DNA from: Paenibacillus catalpae
GTDB taxonomy: Bacteria; Bacillota; Bacilli; Paenibacillales; Paenibacillaceae
Direction: 5' to 3'
NCBI RefSeq assembly: GCF_900112695.1
Contig: NZ_FOMT01000001.1
Coordinates: forward strand, 930,001-994,000
DNA length: 64,000 bases
Position 1 is the first letter of the stretch. Each line of letters begins with the position of its first letter. The notes under the pieces were generated by a model that was not told the DNA's origin, searched no databases, and worked only from the letters and a program-made list of their open reading frames with translations. Positions 52,821 to 62,752 of the stretch are shown here, in pieces. Both the position numbers and the translations under genes were made by a program.

Positions 52821-53181
52821 GGACCGAAGAAGGCATACCGGACAGGCTGGGGAGGCGGCAGCCTGTCAGTACCTTGAGATTGAAGGATATACCATTATCG
52901 AACGGAATTGGCGCTGCCGCTCCGGCGAGATTGATATTATCGCAGCAATCGATAAAACCCTAATTTTCGTTGAGGTAAGAACAAGGCGGGCAGGAGGGCG
53001 ATTCGGCACGGCGGCCGAATCGGTAGACCGACGCAAGCAGCAGCAGGTAGCGCTAATCGCCCAGGTGTATTTGCGAATGCGTCAATTGGCCTATCCGCCA
53101 ATGCGTTTTGACGTCATAGCGGTGATGATGAACCATGATGATTCCATAAGCGAAATAAAACATATAAAAGCGGCCTTCTAG
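52813..53181 (+). CDS. yraN: YraN family (UPF0102) endonuclease-like protein
   Basis: The 122-residue protein has the restriction-endonuclease-like core: GQAGEAAACQYLE, then SGEIDIIA and FVEVRTRR with Asp and Glu-x-Arg/Lys positions. Its biochemical role is not established. The end of the gene contributes to the terminator shared with comM. Confidence 0.9.
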   Translation: MSEDRRRHTGQAGEAAACQYLEIEGYTIIERNWRCRSGEIDIIAAIDKTLIFVEVRTRRAGGRFGTAAESVDRRKQQQVALIAQVYLRMRQLAYPPMRFDVIAVMMNHDDSISEIKHIKAAF

Positions 53182-53201
53182 TGTGTAGAAAGCCGCTTTT
53201 A
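53164..53201. terminator. Bidirectional terminator between yraN and comM
   Basis: ATAAAAGCGGC and its complement form a long stem (with TTCTA/TAGAA extension) around GTGTG; both strands end in a T-rich run. Confidence 0.85.
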
Positions 53202-53206
53202 TCCTT

Positions 53207-54763
53207 TTATAAATCAAGTCTCCGGTATTGAATGGCTTCTGCTAGATGGACATCTTCCACCCACTCGCTGCCTTCCACATCCGCAATTGTTCTTGCCAGC
53301 CGCAATATTCGGTCATACGCACGCATGCTGATATTCAGCACGGTTAGGGCATTATCGAGCAGTTCGAATGCTTCTTTCTTCATTAGAATAGAGCGCCGAA
53401 GAGCGGTGCCGGACAATCGCATGCCTGACTTTAGGCCCAGCTCGTTGTCTCTTTGTTCTCTTCTGGCTCTGGCTTGCAGCACCTGCTGCCTCATTTGAGC
53501 AGAGCCCACTGCTGGCGCATCGCCTGACCCGCCTTCCAATTCAATCGGCCTTGGCACCTCGAGCTGTATATCGATCCGGTCCAGCAGCGGTCCGGACATC
53601 TTGCTTCTGTATTTGGCAATCGCAGAATCACTGCAGGTGCACCTTTTTTCCGTTGTTTCATGCCCTGCGTAACCACAGGGGCAAGGATTAAACGACACTG
53701 CTAACATTAGCTTGGCCGGAAAATGAAAAACAGCTCTGGAGCGTGCAATAGTAACGATACCGTCCTCCAGCGGCTGACGCAGTACCTCAAGTACCGTCCG
53801 GGAGAACTCCGGCAATTCGTCAAGATACAGCACGCCATGATGAGCCAGGGTAACCTCGCCCGGCTTCGGCACGGAACCGCCGCCAATCAAACCGCCAGCG
53901 GATATGGTGTGATGGGGGGAGCGGAATGGCGCTATCCGGATCAATCCTCTCGCATCTGTAGATAGCTTGCCAGCCGCGCTGTAAATCTTGGTCACTTCGA
54001 GCGCTTCTTCCTCGGTAAGCGGCGGAAGTATGCCGGGAAGACGGCGGATCATCATCGTCTTACCCGTTCCTGGAGGCCCTGCGAACAGGATGTTGTGTTT
54101 CCCTGCAGCTGCAATTAACAACGCGCGCTTGGCCTGTTGCTGCCCGTATACATCGCTGTAATCGCTATATCCTTCAGCATGCTCCTCTTCAGCTGCAGCC
54201 GAGGCGTTCAGCCGGCTGGCTGCAGCATCGAACCGGATATCTGACCATGCTTCTGCCCCCTTGTTAGGAGTAAGCAGCTCCTTCAGATGGGTAATGGCAT
54301 ACAGCTCCATGTCCGTTATCCATGCGGCTTCCCTCGCGTTAGCAAGCGGAAGGAGCACCTTCCGGATCCCTGAACGTTTCGCTTGCTCAATCATGGCTAA
54401 TACGCCGGGTACAGGCCTAATCTCACCATTTAGGGAAAGTTCTCCAATCAGCATCGTTTGTCCGAAAGGCCGCGCTTCCAGCTGTCCGCTTGCGGTTAAG
54501 ATACCTGCCGCAATTGCAAGGTCAAATGCCGTACCTTCCTTGCGCAGATCCGCCGGTGCGAGATTAACGGTAATTCGGTCAAGAGGGAAGGAGAAACCGC
54601 TGTTCTTGATCGCTGCCCGAACCCGTTCCACGGATTCCCGTACGGCAGGATCCGGCAGTCCAACAACACTGACTTGAGGAAGTCCGCTTGCGATATCTAC
54701 CTCTACCGAAATTCCTTTTCCTTCCACGCCAAGCACACTGCTGCTATGCATTAAACTGAACAC
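53207..54763 (-). CDS. comM: YifB/ComM-family Mg-chelatase-like AAA ATPase
   Basis: The 518-residue protein has an N-terminal Lon-S5-like domain (GVEGKGISVEVDIASGLPQVSVVGLPD in parts), Walker A GPPGTGKTM (about 215), Walker B YLDELPEF, a zinc site CPCGYAG/CTCS and a C-terminal helical part. ComM relatives drive branch migration of incoming DNA in transformation. GTG 54763 is proposed, because MFSLMHSSSVLGVEG fits the family's five-residue lead; ATG 54751 is the alternative. The ribosome binding site lies inside a hairpin. Confidence 0.92.
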   Translation of the reverse strand: MFSLMHSSSVLGVEGKGISVEVDIASGLPQVSVVGLPDPAVRESVERVRAAIKNSGFSFPLDRITVNLAPADLRKEGTAFDLAIAAGILTASGQLEARPFGQTMLIGELSLNGEIRPVPGVLAMIEQAKRSGIRKVLLPLANAREAAWITDMELYAITHLKELLTPNKGAEAWSDIRFDAAASRLNASAAAEEEHAEGYSDYSDVYGQQQAKRALLIAAAGKHNILFAGPPGTGKTMMIRRLPGILPPLTEEEALEVTKIYSAAGKLSTDARGLIRIAPFRSPHHTISAGGLIGGGSVPKPGEVTLAHHGVLYLDELPEFSRTVLEVLRQPLEDGIVTIARSRAVFHFPAKLMLAVSFNPCPCGYAGHETTEKRCTCSDSAIAKYRSKMSGPLLDRIDIQLEVPRPIELEGGSGDAPAVGSAQMRQQVLQARARREQRDNELGLKSGMRLSGTALRRSILMKKEAFELLDNALTVLNISMRAYDRILRLARTIADVEGSEWVEDVHLAEAIQYRRLDL

Positions 54764-54765
54764 AA

Positions 54766-54802
54766 CAAAAAGCACCTCCAAATAATGGGATGAAGGTGCT
54801 TC
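54766..54802 (-). promoter_or_regulatory. Hairpin containing the comM ribosome binding site
   Basis: On the minus strand AAGCACCT pairs with AGGTGCTT across 16 bases, and T5 follows. The 3' arm contains GGAGGTG, the only good ribosome binding site for comM. It could act as terminator-attenuator or hide the site. Confidence 0.5.
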
Positions 54803-55077
54803 CTTACGTCCGTATCTCGTTTTTATAAAGTTATCGTTAACGACATCATAGTGGAAGAATCACAAGTCTGTCAATAATGGAAAAAGAAGTATGAATTCTT
54901 CTAAAAAATAGGGCATACTACGGGGGGCCGTCGGTTGTTTAATCTCATTTTGAGATCAAATCCATATCAAAAAACCAAAACCCGAAGGGTCGAAATATGG
55001 CATAAATAATGCTACAATAATTAAGGTTTGTGTACATATGACTGAAGTCGAGTCTGTGAAATGGAGGATTTCAAACA
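54803..55077. other. Divergent intergenic region comM-sucC
   Basis: About 275 AT-rich bases. It contains the palindrome TCGTTAACGA near 54833 and the sucC promoter candidate. No gene is seen. Confidence 0.4.
54990..55018 (+). promoter_or_regulatory. Candidate promoter of sucCD
   Basis: TCGAAA (54990-54995), 17 bases, TACAAT (55013-55018). Four of six and five of six matches to sigmaA. Confidence 0.5.
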
Positions 55078-56238
55078 ATGAATATCCATGAGTATCAAGG
55101 CAAAGAGGTCCTGAAACAGTACGGTGTTGCTGTTCCAGAAGGAAAGGTAGCGTTCTCCGTTGATGAAGCGGTAGAAGCAGCTCAAGCACTGGGTACCCCG
55201 GTGGTAGTGGTAAAAGCGCAAATTCACGCTGGCGGCCGCGGTAAAGCGGGCGGCGTTAAAGTAGCGAAAAACATCGATGAAGTTCGTGCATATGCCAGCG
55301 AAATTCTTGGCAAAGTGCTCGTTACTCATCAAACTGGCCCTGAAGGTAAAGAAGTGAAACGTCTTCTTATCGAGCAAGGCTGCGACATCAAGAAAGAATA
55401 CTATGTAGGTGTTGTTATTGACCGTGGTACAGGCCGCGTAACGATGATGGCTTCTGAAGAAGGCGGCACGGAGATTGAAGAAGTAGCAGCTCATTCGCCT
55501 GAAAAAATCATCAAAGAAGTTATCGATCCTGCAATTGGTCTGCAAGTGTTCCAAGCACGCAAACTTGCTTATGCAATCAACATTCCTAGCGAACTTGTTA
55601 ACAAAGCGGTTAAATTCATGATCGCTCTGTACACGGCCTTTGTTGACAAAGATTGCTCGATCGCTGAGATCAATCCGCTTGTTGTTACTGGCGACGGCAA
55701 TGTTATGGCCCTTGACGCTAAGCTGAACTTCGATTCCAACGCACTCTACCGTCACAAAGATATCGTGGCGCTTCGCGACCTGGAAGAAGAAGATGCAAAA
55801 GAGATCGAAGCATCGAAATATGACCTGAGCTACATTGCCCTTGAAGGCAATATCGGCTGTATGGTTAACGGCGCTGGTCTTGCAATGGCAACTATGGACA
55901 TCATCAAATACTACGGCGGCGACCCTGCCAACTTCCTGGACGTAGGGGGCGGCGCTACAAAAGAGAAAGTAACGGAAGCGTTCAAGATCATTCTGTCCGA
56001 TGAGAACGTAAAAGGTATTTTCGTTAATATCTTCGGCGGCATTATGCGTTGTGACGTAATCGCTGACGGCGTTATTGCTGCTGCGAAAGAGCTTGGCCTG
56101 GACCGTCCGCTGGTTGTAAGACTGGAAGGTACTAACGTTGAGCTTGGTAAAAAAATGTTGAACGAATCGGGATTAAACATTGTTGCAGCTGACTCGATGG
56201 CAGACGGCGCGCAAAAAATCGTTAATCTCGTCAAATAG
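55078..56238 (+). CDS. sucC: Succinyl-CoA synthetase, ADP-forming, beta subunit
   Basis: The 386-residue subunit has the ATP-grasp fold: [35 protein letters not shown] in the nucleotide site, then [17 protein letters not shown] and the C-terminal ligase domain with [12 protein letters not shown]. It works in the TCA cycle with SucD, encoded 31 bases on. GGAGG precedes the ATG. Confidence 0.97.
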   Translation: MNIHEYQGKEVLKQYGVAVPEGKVAFSVDEAVEAAQALGTPVVVVKAQIHAGGRGKAGGVKVAKNIDEVRAYASEILGKVLVTHQTGPEGKEVKRLLIEQGCDIKKEYYVGVVIDRGTGRVTMMASEEGGTEIEEVAAHSPEKIIKEVIDPAIGLQVFQARKLAYAINIPSELVNKAVKFMIALYTAFVDKDCSIAEINPLVVTGDGNVMALDAKLNFDSNALYRHKDIVALRDLEEEDAKEIEASKYDLSYIALEGNIGCMVNGAGLAMATMDIIKYYGGDPANFLDVGGGATKEKVTEAFKIILSDENVKGIFVNIFGGIMRCDVIADGVIAAAKELGLDRPLVVRLEGTNVELGKKMLNESGLNIVAADSMADGAQKIVNLVK

Positions 56239-56269
56239 TACGAATTCATTAACGGGGATGTGAAATTCG

Positions 56270-57211
56270 ATGAGCATTTTGGTCAATAAAGACACAAAAG
56301 TAATCACTCAAGGGATTACAGGCGCAACTGGCTTGTTCCATGCGAAAGGCGCATTGGAATACGGTACGCAAATGGTAGGCGGCGTAACTCCTGGTAAAGG
56401 CGGCACTAACGTCGACATCACGCTGGAGAACGGCAAAGTTGTATCTCTTCCGGTATTCAACACGGTAGAGCAAGCGGTAGCAGCAACTGGTGCAACAGCA
56501 TCGGTAATCTATGTACCGCCAGCATTTGCAGCTGACTCGATCATGGAAGCGGTAGACGCCGGTCTTGATCTTGTTATCTGTATTACCGAAGGCATTCCGG
56601 TTCTGGACATGGTTAAAGTAAAACGTTACATGGAAGGCAGCAAAACGACTCTGATCGGTCCTAACTGCCCAGGCGTTATTACACCAGACGAGTGCAAAAT
56701 CGGCATTATGCCGGGCTACATTCATACAAAAGGCCATGTAGGCGTTGTATCCCGTTCGGGAACGCTGACTTACGAGGCGGTTCATCAGCTTTCGACCCGC
56801 GGCATTGGTCAATCTTCCGCGGTTGGTATCGGCGGCGACCCTGTTAAAGGCTCCGAGTTTATCGATATCCTGAACCGTTTCAACGAAGATCCGGATACTT
56901 ATGCGGTAATTATGATCGGTGAGATCGGCGGCACGGCAGAAGAAGAAGCTGCTGAGTGGATCAAAGCGAACATGAAGAAGCCGGTTGTAGGCTTCATCGG
57001 CGGCGCTACAGCTCCTCCGGGCAAACGTATGGGACATGCGGGCGCCATTATTTCCGGCGGTAAAGGTACTGCTGCAGAAAAAATCGCGACTTTGGAAGCA
57101 TGCGGCATTAAAGTTGCTCCAACGCCTTCCGACATGGGCTCTACTCTTGTATCGGTGCTTGAAGCACAAGGCCTGCTTGAGAAATGCACGACTGGTGTAG
57201 CACAAGCCTAG
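56270..57211 (+). CDS. sucD: Succinyl-CoA synthetase, alpha subunit
   Basis: The 313-residue subunit has the CoA-binding Rossmann domain ([19 protein letters not shown]) and the active-site phosphohistidine in [30 protein letters not shown] is the usual middle block. A 322-residue frame on the opposite strand is only a coding shadow. Confidence 0.97.
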   Translation: MSILVNKDTKVITQGITGATGLFHAKGALEYGTQMVGGVTPGKGGTNVDITLENGKVVSLPVFNTVEQAVAATGATASVIYVPPAFAADSIMEAVDAGLDLVICITEGIPVLDMVKVKRYMEGSKTTLIGPNCPGVITPDECKIGIMPGYIHTKGHVGVVSRSGTLTYEAVHQLSTRGIGQSSAVGIGGDPVKGSEFIDILNRFNEDPDTYAVIMIGEIGGTAEEEAAEWIKANMKKPVVGFIGGATAPPGKRMGHAGAIISGGKGTAAEKIATLEACGIKVAPTPSDMGSTLVSVLEAQGLLEKCTTGVAQA

Positions 57212-57348
57212 CAGCACACAATAAGCATATTAATGAAGCGAACGTAAATTGGCTGCGTCACTCTATAAGTGGCGCAGCGAACCGTTTCGCGGATGAAATA
57301 TAAGCCCAGTATAGCGAAAAACCATATACTTTCTTATATTTTAAAGGT

Positions 57349-57397
57349 AAGCAACCTTTCAATGCCCTTTTAGGGCTTGAAAGGTTGCTTTTTTTTG
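57349..57397 (+). terminator. Strong terminator after sucCD
   Basis: AAGCAACCTTTCAA pairs with TTGAAAGGTTGCTT, extended inward by GCCC/GGGC, then T8. Confidence 0.92.
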
Positions 57398-57489
57398 TGA
57401 AAATTTCGGGTCGACTTGCATTCTTTTGCCATGTAACGCAGAATAGGAAGGAATGCAGGCTGATCTCCACTAAGGAGAGGACAGCTGTA

Positions 57490-58605
57490 ATGACGCTAAA
57501 TGTTGATAAATGTAAGCAGATGGTTATCATGCTGCATGAATGTTCGGGGATTGGATGGCATACCGTTCAGAAAGCGGTTGCTCATAAAGCTTGGGAGTCG
57601 CTTGAGGGTACAAACGAAGCGGATTGGCTTGCCATAGGCTTCGGACGCGCACAAGCAGAGACCGCGGCCAAAAGATGGAGTGAGCCATTCGACTGGTCTC
57701 AAGCGCCTTATATCCGTGCACAGGAGCTTGGCGCAGCCGTCCTTACACCATATGATGAGGAATACCCGGATGACCTGCGCAGGATACCGCAGCCGCCATG
57801 GGTGCTTTACGCACTTGGGAGACTAGAACTGCTGAAGAGGCCGTCCATCGCGATGGTGGGTACAAGAAATCCCAGCGCCTATGGCCGACACACCGCTCTG
57901 TCGCTCTCTGAGCAGCTTTCTCAGCAAGGTTTGACGGTTGTTAGCGGTCTTGCCCGAGGGATCGACAGCAAAGCCCATGAAGCGGCTTTACGGGGCGAAG
58001 GAAGCACGATAGCTGTGCTGGCGAGTCCCGTCGATCATTGTTATCCGGCCGAGAACCGGTCGCTGTACCAGCAAATTATCCGGGAAGGGTTGATTCTGTC
58101 AGAGTCACCGGTCGGTTCACCGTTACATCCCGGAATGTTTCCGCTTCGCAACCGGATCATAGCAGGAGTATCCCTGGGTACGATTGTTGTCGAGGCAGCG
58201 AAGGGCAGCGGTTCGCTGATAACAGCAGACCAGGCGCTTGAGATGGGGCGGGACGTATTTGCTATACCCGGGCCAGTCTCTTCACCTAAGAGCGAAGGGC
58301 CAAACAGTCTAATCCGTGAGGGAGCAAAGCTCGTCAGCAGTGTCAGTCATATTCTAGAGGAATACAGCTGGCTGCATGAGAAGCTCGCGGCTTTGACAGA
58401 ACCGAAGCTATCGATTGCCAGGGCAGCAAACCTGAGTGCCGAAGAGCAGAGAATCATCGATCTGCTGCGCGATCGTCCGCTTACAATTAACGAATTGCAC
58501 CAGCTTACGATGATCCCTTTTGGACATTTAAGCGCACTTCTGATAAATTTATGTATAAAACGGAAAATCGAACAACAGCCAGGGGCAGTTTATATAGCGT
58601 TGTAA
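57490..58605 (+). CDS. dprA: DNA-processing protein DprA
   Basis: The 371-residue protein has an N-terminal helical domain, the Rossmann domain MVGTRNPSAYGRHTAL, VVSGLARGIDSKAHEAAL, FPLRNRIIAGVS and VEAAKGSGSLITADQAL, and a C-terminal winged helix. DprA loads RecA on single-stranded DNA in transformation. The usual LGxGxDxxYPxEN loop reads LASPVDHCYPAEN here. ATG 57490 follows AAGGAGAGG; the frame is open upstream but not family-like. Present with comM, it suggests competence potential. Confidence 0.95.
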   Translation: MTLNVDKCKQMVIMLHECSGIGWHTVQKAVAHKAWESLEGTNEADWLAIGFGRAQAETAAKRWSEPFDWSQAPYIRAQELGAAVLTPYDEEYPDDLRRIPQPPWVLYALGRLELLKRPSIAMVGTRNPSAYGRHTALSLSEQLSQQGLTVVSGLARGIDSKAHEAALRGEGSTIAVLASPVDHCYPAENRSLYQQIIREGLILSESPVGSPLHPGMFPLRNRIIAGVSLGTIVVEAAKGSGSLITADQALEMGRDVFAIPGPVSSPKSEGPNSLIREGAKLVSSVSHILEEYSWLHEKLAALTEPKLSIARAANLSAEEQRIIDLLRDRPLTINELHQLTMIPFGHLSALLINLCIKRKIEQQPGAVYIAL

Positions 58606-58632
58606 CATGTAGTGAGAGAGGGGGCGCCTAAC

Positions 58633-60729
58633 GTGGCAGATTCATTAGTAATCGTAGAATCACCGGCCAAAGCCAAAACGATCGGCAAATATTTGGGCAG
58701 CAAATATATCGTTAAAGCATCGATGGGCCATATTCGCGATTTGCCCAAAAGTCAGACTGGCGTCGAAGTAGAGAACGGTTTTCAACCGAAATATATTACG
58801 ATCCGCGGCAAGGGCAGTGTATTGAAAGAATTGAAGGATGCAAGCAAGAAAGTGAAACATGTCTTTCTTGCAGCCGACCCCGATCGCGAAGGAGAAGCGA
58901 TCGCTTGGCATCTGGCTCATTATCTGGAACTGGACGAGTCGGACACCTGTCGTGTTGTATTTAATGAAATAACGAAGCAGGCCGTAAAGGATGCTTTCAA
59001 AACTCCGCGTAAAATTAACATGGATCTCGTAAACGCCCAGCAAGCCAGACGGATCCTGGACCGGCTTGTCGGTTACAAGATTAGTCCTCTTCTATGGAAA
59101 AAGGTCAAGAAAGGATTATCTGCCGGCCGTGTACAATCTGTATGCGTAAAGCTGATCATTGACCGCGAGAATGAGATTGATGCCTTTATTCCGGAGGAAT
59201 ACTGGTCGATTACCGCTAAGCTTACCCAGCAAGGCATACCGTTCGAAGCAAAGTATCATTCGATCAAAGGCGAGAAGCGTGAGCTGGGTAGCGAGCAGGA
59301 GATGCAGACTATTCTGGCAGCATTATCCGGCAACCAGTTCAAGGTAGCCGAAGTCAAAGAGAAAGAACGTCTCCGCAATCCCGCACCGCCGTTTATTACA
59401 AGCTCACTGCAGCAGGAAGCAGCTCGTAAGCTCGGATTCCGCGCTTCCAAGACGATGTCAGTTGCTCAGCAGCTGTATGAAGGCGTTGAGCTCGGCAAGG
59501 AAGGGACAGTTGGTCTCATTACCTATATGAGAACGGACTCGACCAGGATCTCTCCTGTCGCCCAGGAAGAAGCGAAGGAGTACATCGAGGGCAAATACGG
59601 CCCGACGTATTATCCTGAGCAGCCGCGCGTCTATCTTAAAAAGAACAGCAATGCCCAGGATGCCCATGAAGCGATCCGGCCAACGTCGACGCTTCGTGAT
59701 CCTGAATCGATGAAACCGTTCCTCAGCCGCGATCAGTTCCGTTTGTATAAGCTGGTGTGGGAACGGTTCGTTTCCAGCCAAATGGCGTCCGCCATACTGG
59801 ATACAATGACGGTGGATCTGGCATCAGGCGATGTGATTTTCCGCGCAAGCGGGTCCAAAATCAAGTTTGCCGGCTTTATGAAGGTGTATGTTGAGGGCAA
59901 TGATGATGGCACAGAGGAAGAGCACAAGTTCCTTCCGCCGTTTGCAATCGGGGATGTAGTCACCTCCGATTCCATTGATCCAAAGCAGCACTTCACCCAG
60001 CCGCCGCCGCGTTATTCCGAGGCAAGACTGGTCAAGACGCTCGAGGAGCTTGGAATAGGCCGTCCTAGTACGTATGCTCCAACGCTCGAAACGATTCAGA
60101 AACGCGGTTACGTTGCGATTGAAGAGAAGAAGTTTATTCCAACCGAACTTGGTGATCTGGTTAATCAGCTGATGGAGGAATTTTTCCCTGAAATTCTCGA
60201 TTCCGAGTTTACGGCGAAGATGGAAACGGATCTTGACCATGTTGAAGATGGAGTTGAGGATTGGGTTCAAGTTCTTTCTTCCTTCTACGAATCTTTCGAG
60301 AAGCGGCTGGAAGTAGCCGAGGAGGAAATGAAGGAAATCGAGATCCAGGATGAGGTTTCGGATGAAATTTGCGAGAAATGCGGCCGCCACATGGTGTACA
60401 AGATGGGCCGCTTCGGTAAATTCCTTGCCTGCTCCGGATTCCCGGACTGCCGCAATACGAAGCCAATCGTCAAGGATATCGGGGTCATTTGCCCGAAATG
60501 CGCTAAAGGCAAGATTATCGAGCGCCGCAGCAAAAAGGGACGGATCTTCTACGGCTGCGATACTTATCCGGCCTGCGACTATGTGTCCTGGGATAAGCCG
60601 ACGAACAAGCCATGTCCGAACTGCGATTCGATGCTTGTCGAGAAACGCAACCGCAGCGGTGCGAAGCTCATATGCCCGTCCTGTGATTATTCGGAAGAAA
60701 TTGTGGAAGATGACCAAGAACAAGCTTAA
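58633..60729 (+). CDS. topA: DNA topoisomerase I
   Basis: The 698-residue type IA enzyme has the Toprim domain ([18 protein letters not shown] and [12 protein letters not shown]), catalytic Tyr298 in [11 protein letters not shown] and three C-terminal zinc ribbons (CEKCG...CSGFPDC, CPKCA...CDTYPAC, CPNC...CPSC). It relaxes negative supercoils. GTG 58633 follows GAGGGGG by eight bases; the GTG at 58612 overlaps that site. Confidence 0.96.
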   Translation: MADSLVIVESPAKAKTIGKYLGSKYIVKASMGHIRDLPKSQTGVEVENGFQPKYITIRGKGSVLKELKDASKKVKHVFLAADPDREGEAIAWHLAHYLELDESDTCRVVFNEITKQAVKDAFKTPRKINMDLVNAQQARRILDRLVGYKISPLLWKKVKKGLSAGRVQSVCVKLIIDRENEIDAFIPEEYWSITAKLTQQGIPFEAKYHSIKGEKRELGSEQEMQTILAALSGNQFKVAEVKEKERLRNPAPPFITSSLQQEAARKLGFRASKTMSVAQQLYEGVELGKEGTVGLITYMRTDSTRISPVAQEEAKEYIEGKYGPTYYPEQPRVYLKKNSNAQDAHEAIRPTSTLRDPESMKPFLSRDQFRLYKLVWERFVSSQMASAILDTMTVDLASGDVIFRASGSKIKFAGFMKVYVEGNDDGTEEEHKFLPPFAIGDVVTSDSIDPKQHFTQPPPRYSEARLVKTLEELGIGRPSTYAPTLETIQKRGYVAIEEKKFIPTELGDLVNQLMEEFFPEILDSEFTAKMETDLDHVEDGVEDWVQVLSSFYESFEKRLEVAEEEMKEIEIQDEVSDEICEKCGRHMVYKMGRFGKFLACSGFPDCRNTKPIVKDIGVICPKCAKGKIIERRSKKGRIFYGCDTYPACDYVSWDKPTNKPCPNCDSMLVEKRNRSGAKLICPSCDYSEEIVEDDQEQA

Positions 60730-60759
60730 ACTAAAGAAACAGATGCGGCCACACTAACA

Positions 60760-60795
60760 GTCCTCCCTTTGCAGGGAGGACAGCTGTGTTTTCAA
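60760..60795 (+). terminator. Hairpin after topA
   Basis: GTCCTCCCT pairs with AGGGAGGAC around four bases; TTTT comes seven bases later, so termination may be partial. Confidence 0.6.
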
Positions 60796-60826
60796 TGCCG
60801 TGCAACATATATTGGAGGTCAATACA

Positions 60827-62158
60827 TTGTCACATCAACAACCAGTCATCGTAATTGGAGCAGGTCTAGCAGGAAGCGAGGCAGCCTGGCAAATAGCATC
60901 CCAAGGGGTGCCTGTCATTTTATACGAAATGCGTCCTGAGACCAAGACACCTGCCCATCATACTAAAAACTTTGCAGAGCTCGTATGCAGTAACAGCTTG
61001 CGTGCGAATGGCCTTGCCAACGCAGTTGGCGTATTGAAAGAAGAGATGCGCCGCCTGGACTCCCTTATTCTCGGCAGTGCTGACCGTCACGCCGTACCGG
61101 CAGGCGGCGCACTCGCCGTTGACCGCGACGGCTTCTCCGGTGAAGTGACGCGTCTGCTTCATGAGCATCCGCTTGTTGAGGTCCGTAACGAGGAAGTTAC
61201 TGACATCCCAGAGGACAGCATTGTTGTTATTGCAACTGGCCCGCTTACCGCACCTTCCTTGTCCGAGAAGATCCGCAACCTGCTTGGCGAAGAATATTTC
61301 TATTTCTATGATGCGGCAGCTCCAATCATTGAGAAAGACTCCATTGATATGAGCAAGGTTTATCTGGCTTCCCGTTATGACAAGGGCGAAGCTGCTTATC
61401 TGAACTGCCCGATGACGGAAGAAGAGTTCGAGATCTTCCATGAAGCACTGATTACAGCGGAGACGGCAGCACTCAAAGAGTTCGAAAAGGAAGTTTACTT
61501 CGAAGGCTGTATGCCAATCGAAGTAATCGCAAGCCGCGGCAAGCAAACGGTGCTGTTTGGACCGATGAAGCCGGTTGGTCTTGTTAACCCGCATACAGGC
61601 AAGCTCCCACACGCAGTTATTCAACTTCGCCAAGATAATGCAGCGGGCACTCTTTACAACATGGTAGGCTTCCAGACGCATCTGAAATGGGGCGAACAGA
61701 AGCGGGTATTCTCGCTGATCCCTGGTCTTGAGAATGCAGAATTCGTCCGTTACGGCGTAATGCACCGCAATACCTTTATTAACTCGCCGCGCATGCTCGA
61801 GCCGACTTACCAGCTCAAGAACCGCAGCACATTGTTCTTTGCAGGGCAAATGACTGGTGTTGAAGGTTATGTGGAATCGGCCGCTTCCGGCCTTATTGCC
61901 GGTTTTAACGCAGCGAGACTGGCTCGTGGACTTGATCCGCTGGTATTGCCGGAAGATACAACATTGGGCAGCATGGCTCATTACATTACGACGGCTGACT
62001 TCAAGCATTTCCAGCCGATGAATGCGAATTTTGGCTTATTCCCGCCGCTTGAGAACCGCATTCGCAACAAGAAGGAAAAGAATGAAGCTATTGCTAATCG
62101 GGCGCTGGATAGCCTGGAGCGCTTCAAGAAGGAACATTTCGATCATCTTAACGTATAG
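60827..62158 (+). CDS. trmFO: Methylenetetrahydrofolate--tRNA-(uracil-5-)-methyltransferase
   Basis: The 443-residue FAD protein makes m5U54 in tRNA using methylenetetrahydrofolate. It has the FAD loop [31 protein letters not shown] in two parts, [11 protein letters not shown] and the late [18 protein letters not shown]. The start is TTG at 60827, about seven bases from GGAGGT. topA-trmFO-hslVU is a common Firmicute order, usually with xerC and codY beyond. Confidence 0.95.
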   Translation: MSHQQPVIVIGAGLAGSEAAWQIASQGVPVILYEMRPETKTPAHHTKNFAELVCSNSLRANGLANAVGVLKEEMRRLDSLILGSADRHAVPAGGALAVDRDGFSGEVTRLLHEHPLVEVRNEEVTDIPEDSIVVIATGPLTAPSLSEKIRNLLGEEYFYFYDAAAPIIEKDSIDMSKVYLASRYDKGEAAYLNCPMTEEEFEIFHEALITAETAALKEFEKEVYFEGCMPIEVIASRGKQTVLFGPMKPVGLVNPHTGKLPHAVIQLRQDNAAGTLYNMVGFQTHLKWGEQKRVFSLIPGLENAEFVRYGVMHRNTFINSPRMLEPTYQLKNRSTLFFAGQMTGVEGYVESAASGLIAGFNAARLARGLDPLVLPEDTTLGSMAHYITTADFKHFQPMNANFGLFPPLENRIRNKKEKNEAIANRALDSLERFKKEHFDHLNV

Positions 62159-62189
62159 AGTATTTGTTGAGATATAGGAGGGCGAAGAG

Positions 62190-62735
62190 ATGGAGATGGA
62201 ATTTCACGCCACCACGATATGCGCGGTGCGTCACGAAGGTAAAGGAGCTATTGCCGGAGATGGTCAGGTAACCTTCGGAAACAGCGTCGTGATGAAAAAT
62301 AAAGCGAAAAAAGTTCGCCGTTTGTATCGCGGGCAAGTTATTGCCGGTTTTGCAGGTTCAGTTGCTGATGCGATTACCTTGTTCGAGAAATTCGAAGCAA
62401 AGCTGGAGGAGCATCACGGCAACCTTCAGCGTGCGGCTGTTGAGCTGGCCAAGGACTGGCGCTCTGACCGTATTCTCCGCAAGCTTGAAGCCTTAATGCT
62501 GGTCATGGACCAGACGGGACTCCTGCTGATATCGGGCAACGGGGAAATCATTGAGCCGGATGACGGCATATTAGCCATCGGCTCGGGCGGCAATTACGCT
62601 CTCTCAGCTGCTAGAGCGCTGCAGAAGCATGCTTCCCATTTGGACGCCAAAGAGATTGCGAGAGCAGCTCTGGAAACGGCTGCCGACATATGCGTTTATA
62701 CGAATCATAATATTATTGTAGAAGAAATTGGCTGA
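62190..62735 (+). CDS. hslV: ATP-dependent protease HslV (ClpQ/CodW) subunit
   Basis: The 181-residue peptidase is a proteasome-beta relative: [46 protein letters not shown]. The enzyme works as a double ring under HslU. ATG 62190 or 62196 start the protein with MEMEFHATT, so two to four residues plus FHA precede the Thr pair. B. subtilis CodW uses an N-terminal Ser instead; how this N-terminus is processed is unclear. Confidence 0.95.
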   Translation: MEMEFHATTICAVRHEGKGAIAGDGQVTFGNSVVMKNKAKKVRRLYRGQVIAGFAGSVADAITLFEKFEAKLEEHHGNLQRAAVELAKDWRSDRILRKLEALMLVMDQTGLLLISGNGEIIEPDDGILAIGSGGNYALSAARALQKHASHLDAKEIARAALETAADICVYTNHNIIVEEIG

Positions 62736-62752
62736 AGCGGAGGAGAAATCAT

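Noticed and set aside
36796..53181. Novel system within the rnc to yraN stretch apart from the C1q-like insertion and ylqGH
   Set aside because: All other genes are standard housekeeping genes in the conserved Firmicute order.
56249..57217. 322-codon minus-strand frame opposite sucD
   Set aside because: Coding shadow of sucD; the residues are rich in Arg, Cys and His with no family pattern.
60920..62008. 362-codon minus-strand frame opposite trmFO
   Set aside because: Coding shadow of trmFO, no start site or recognisable domain.
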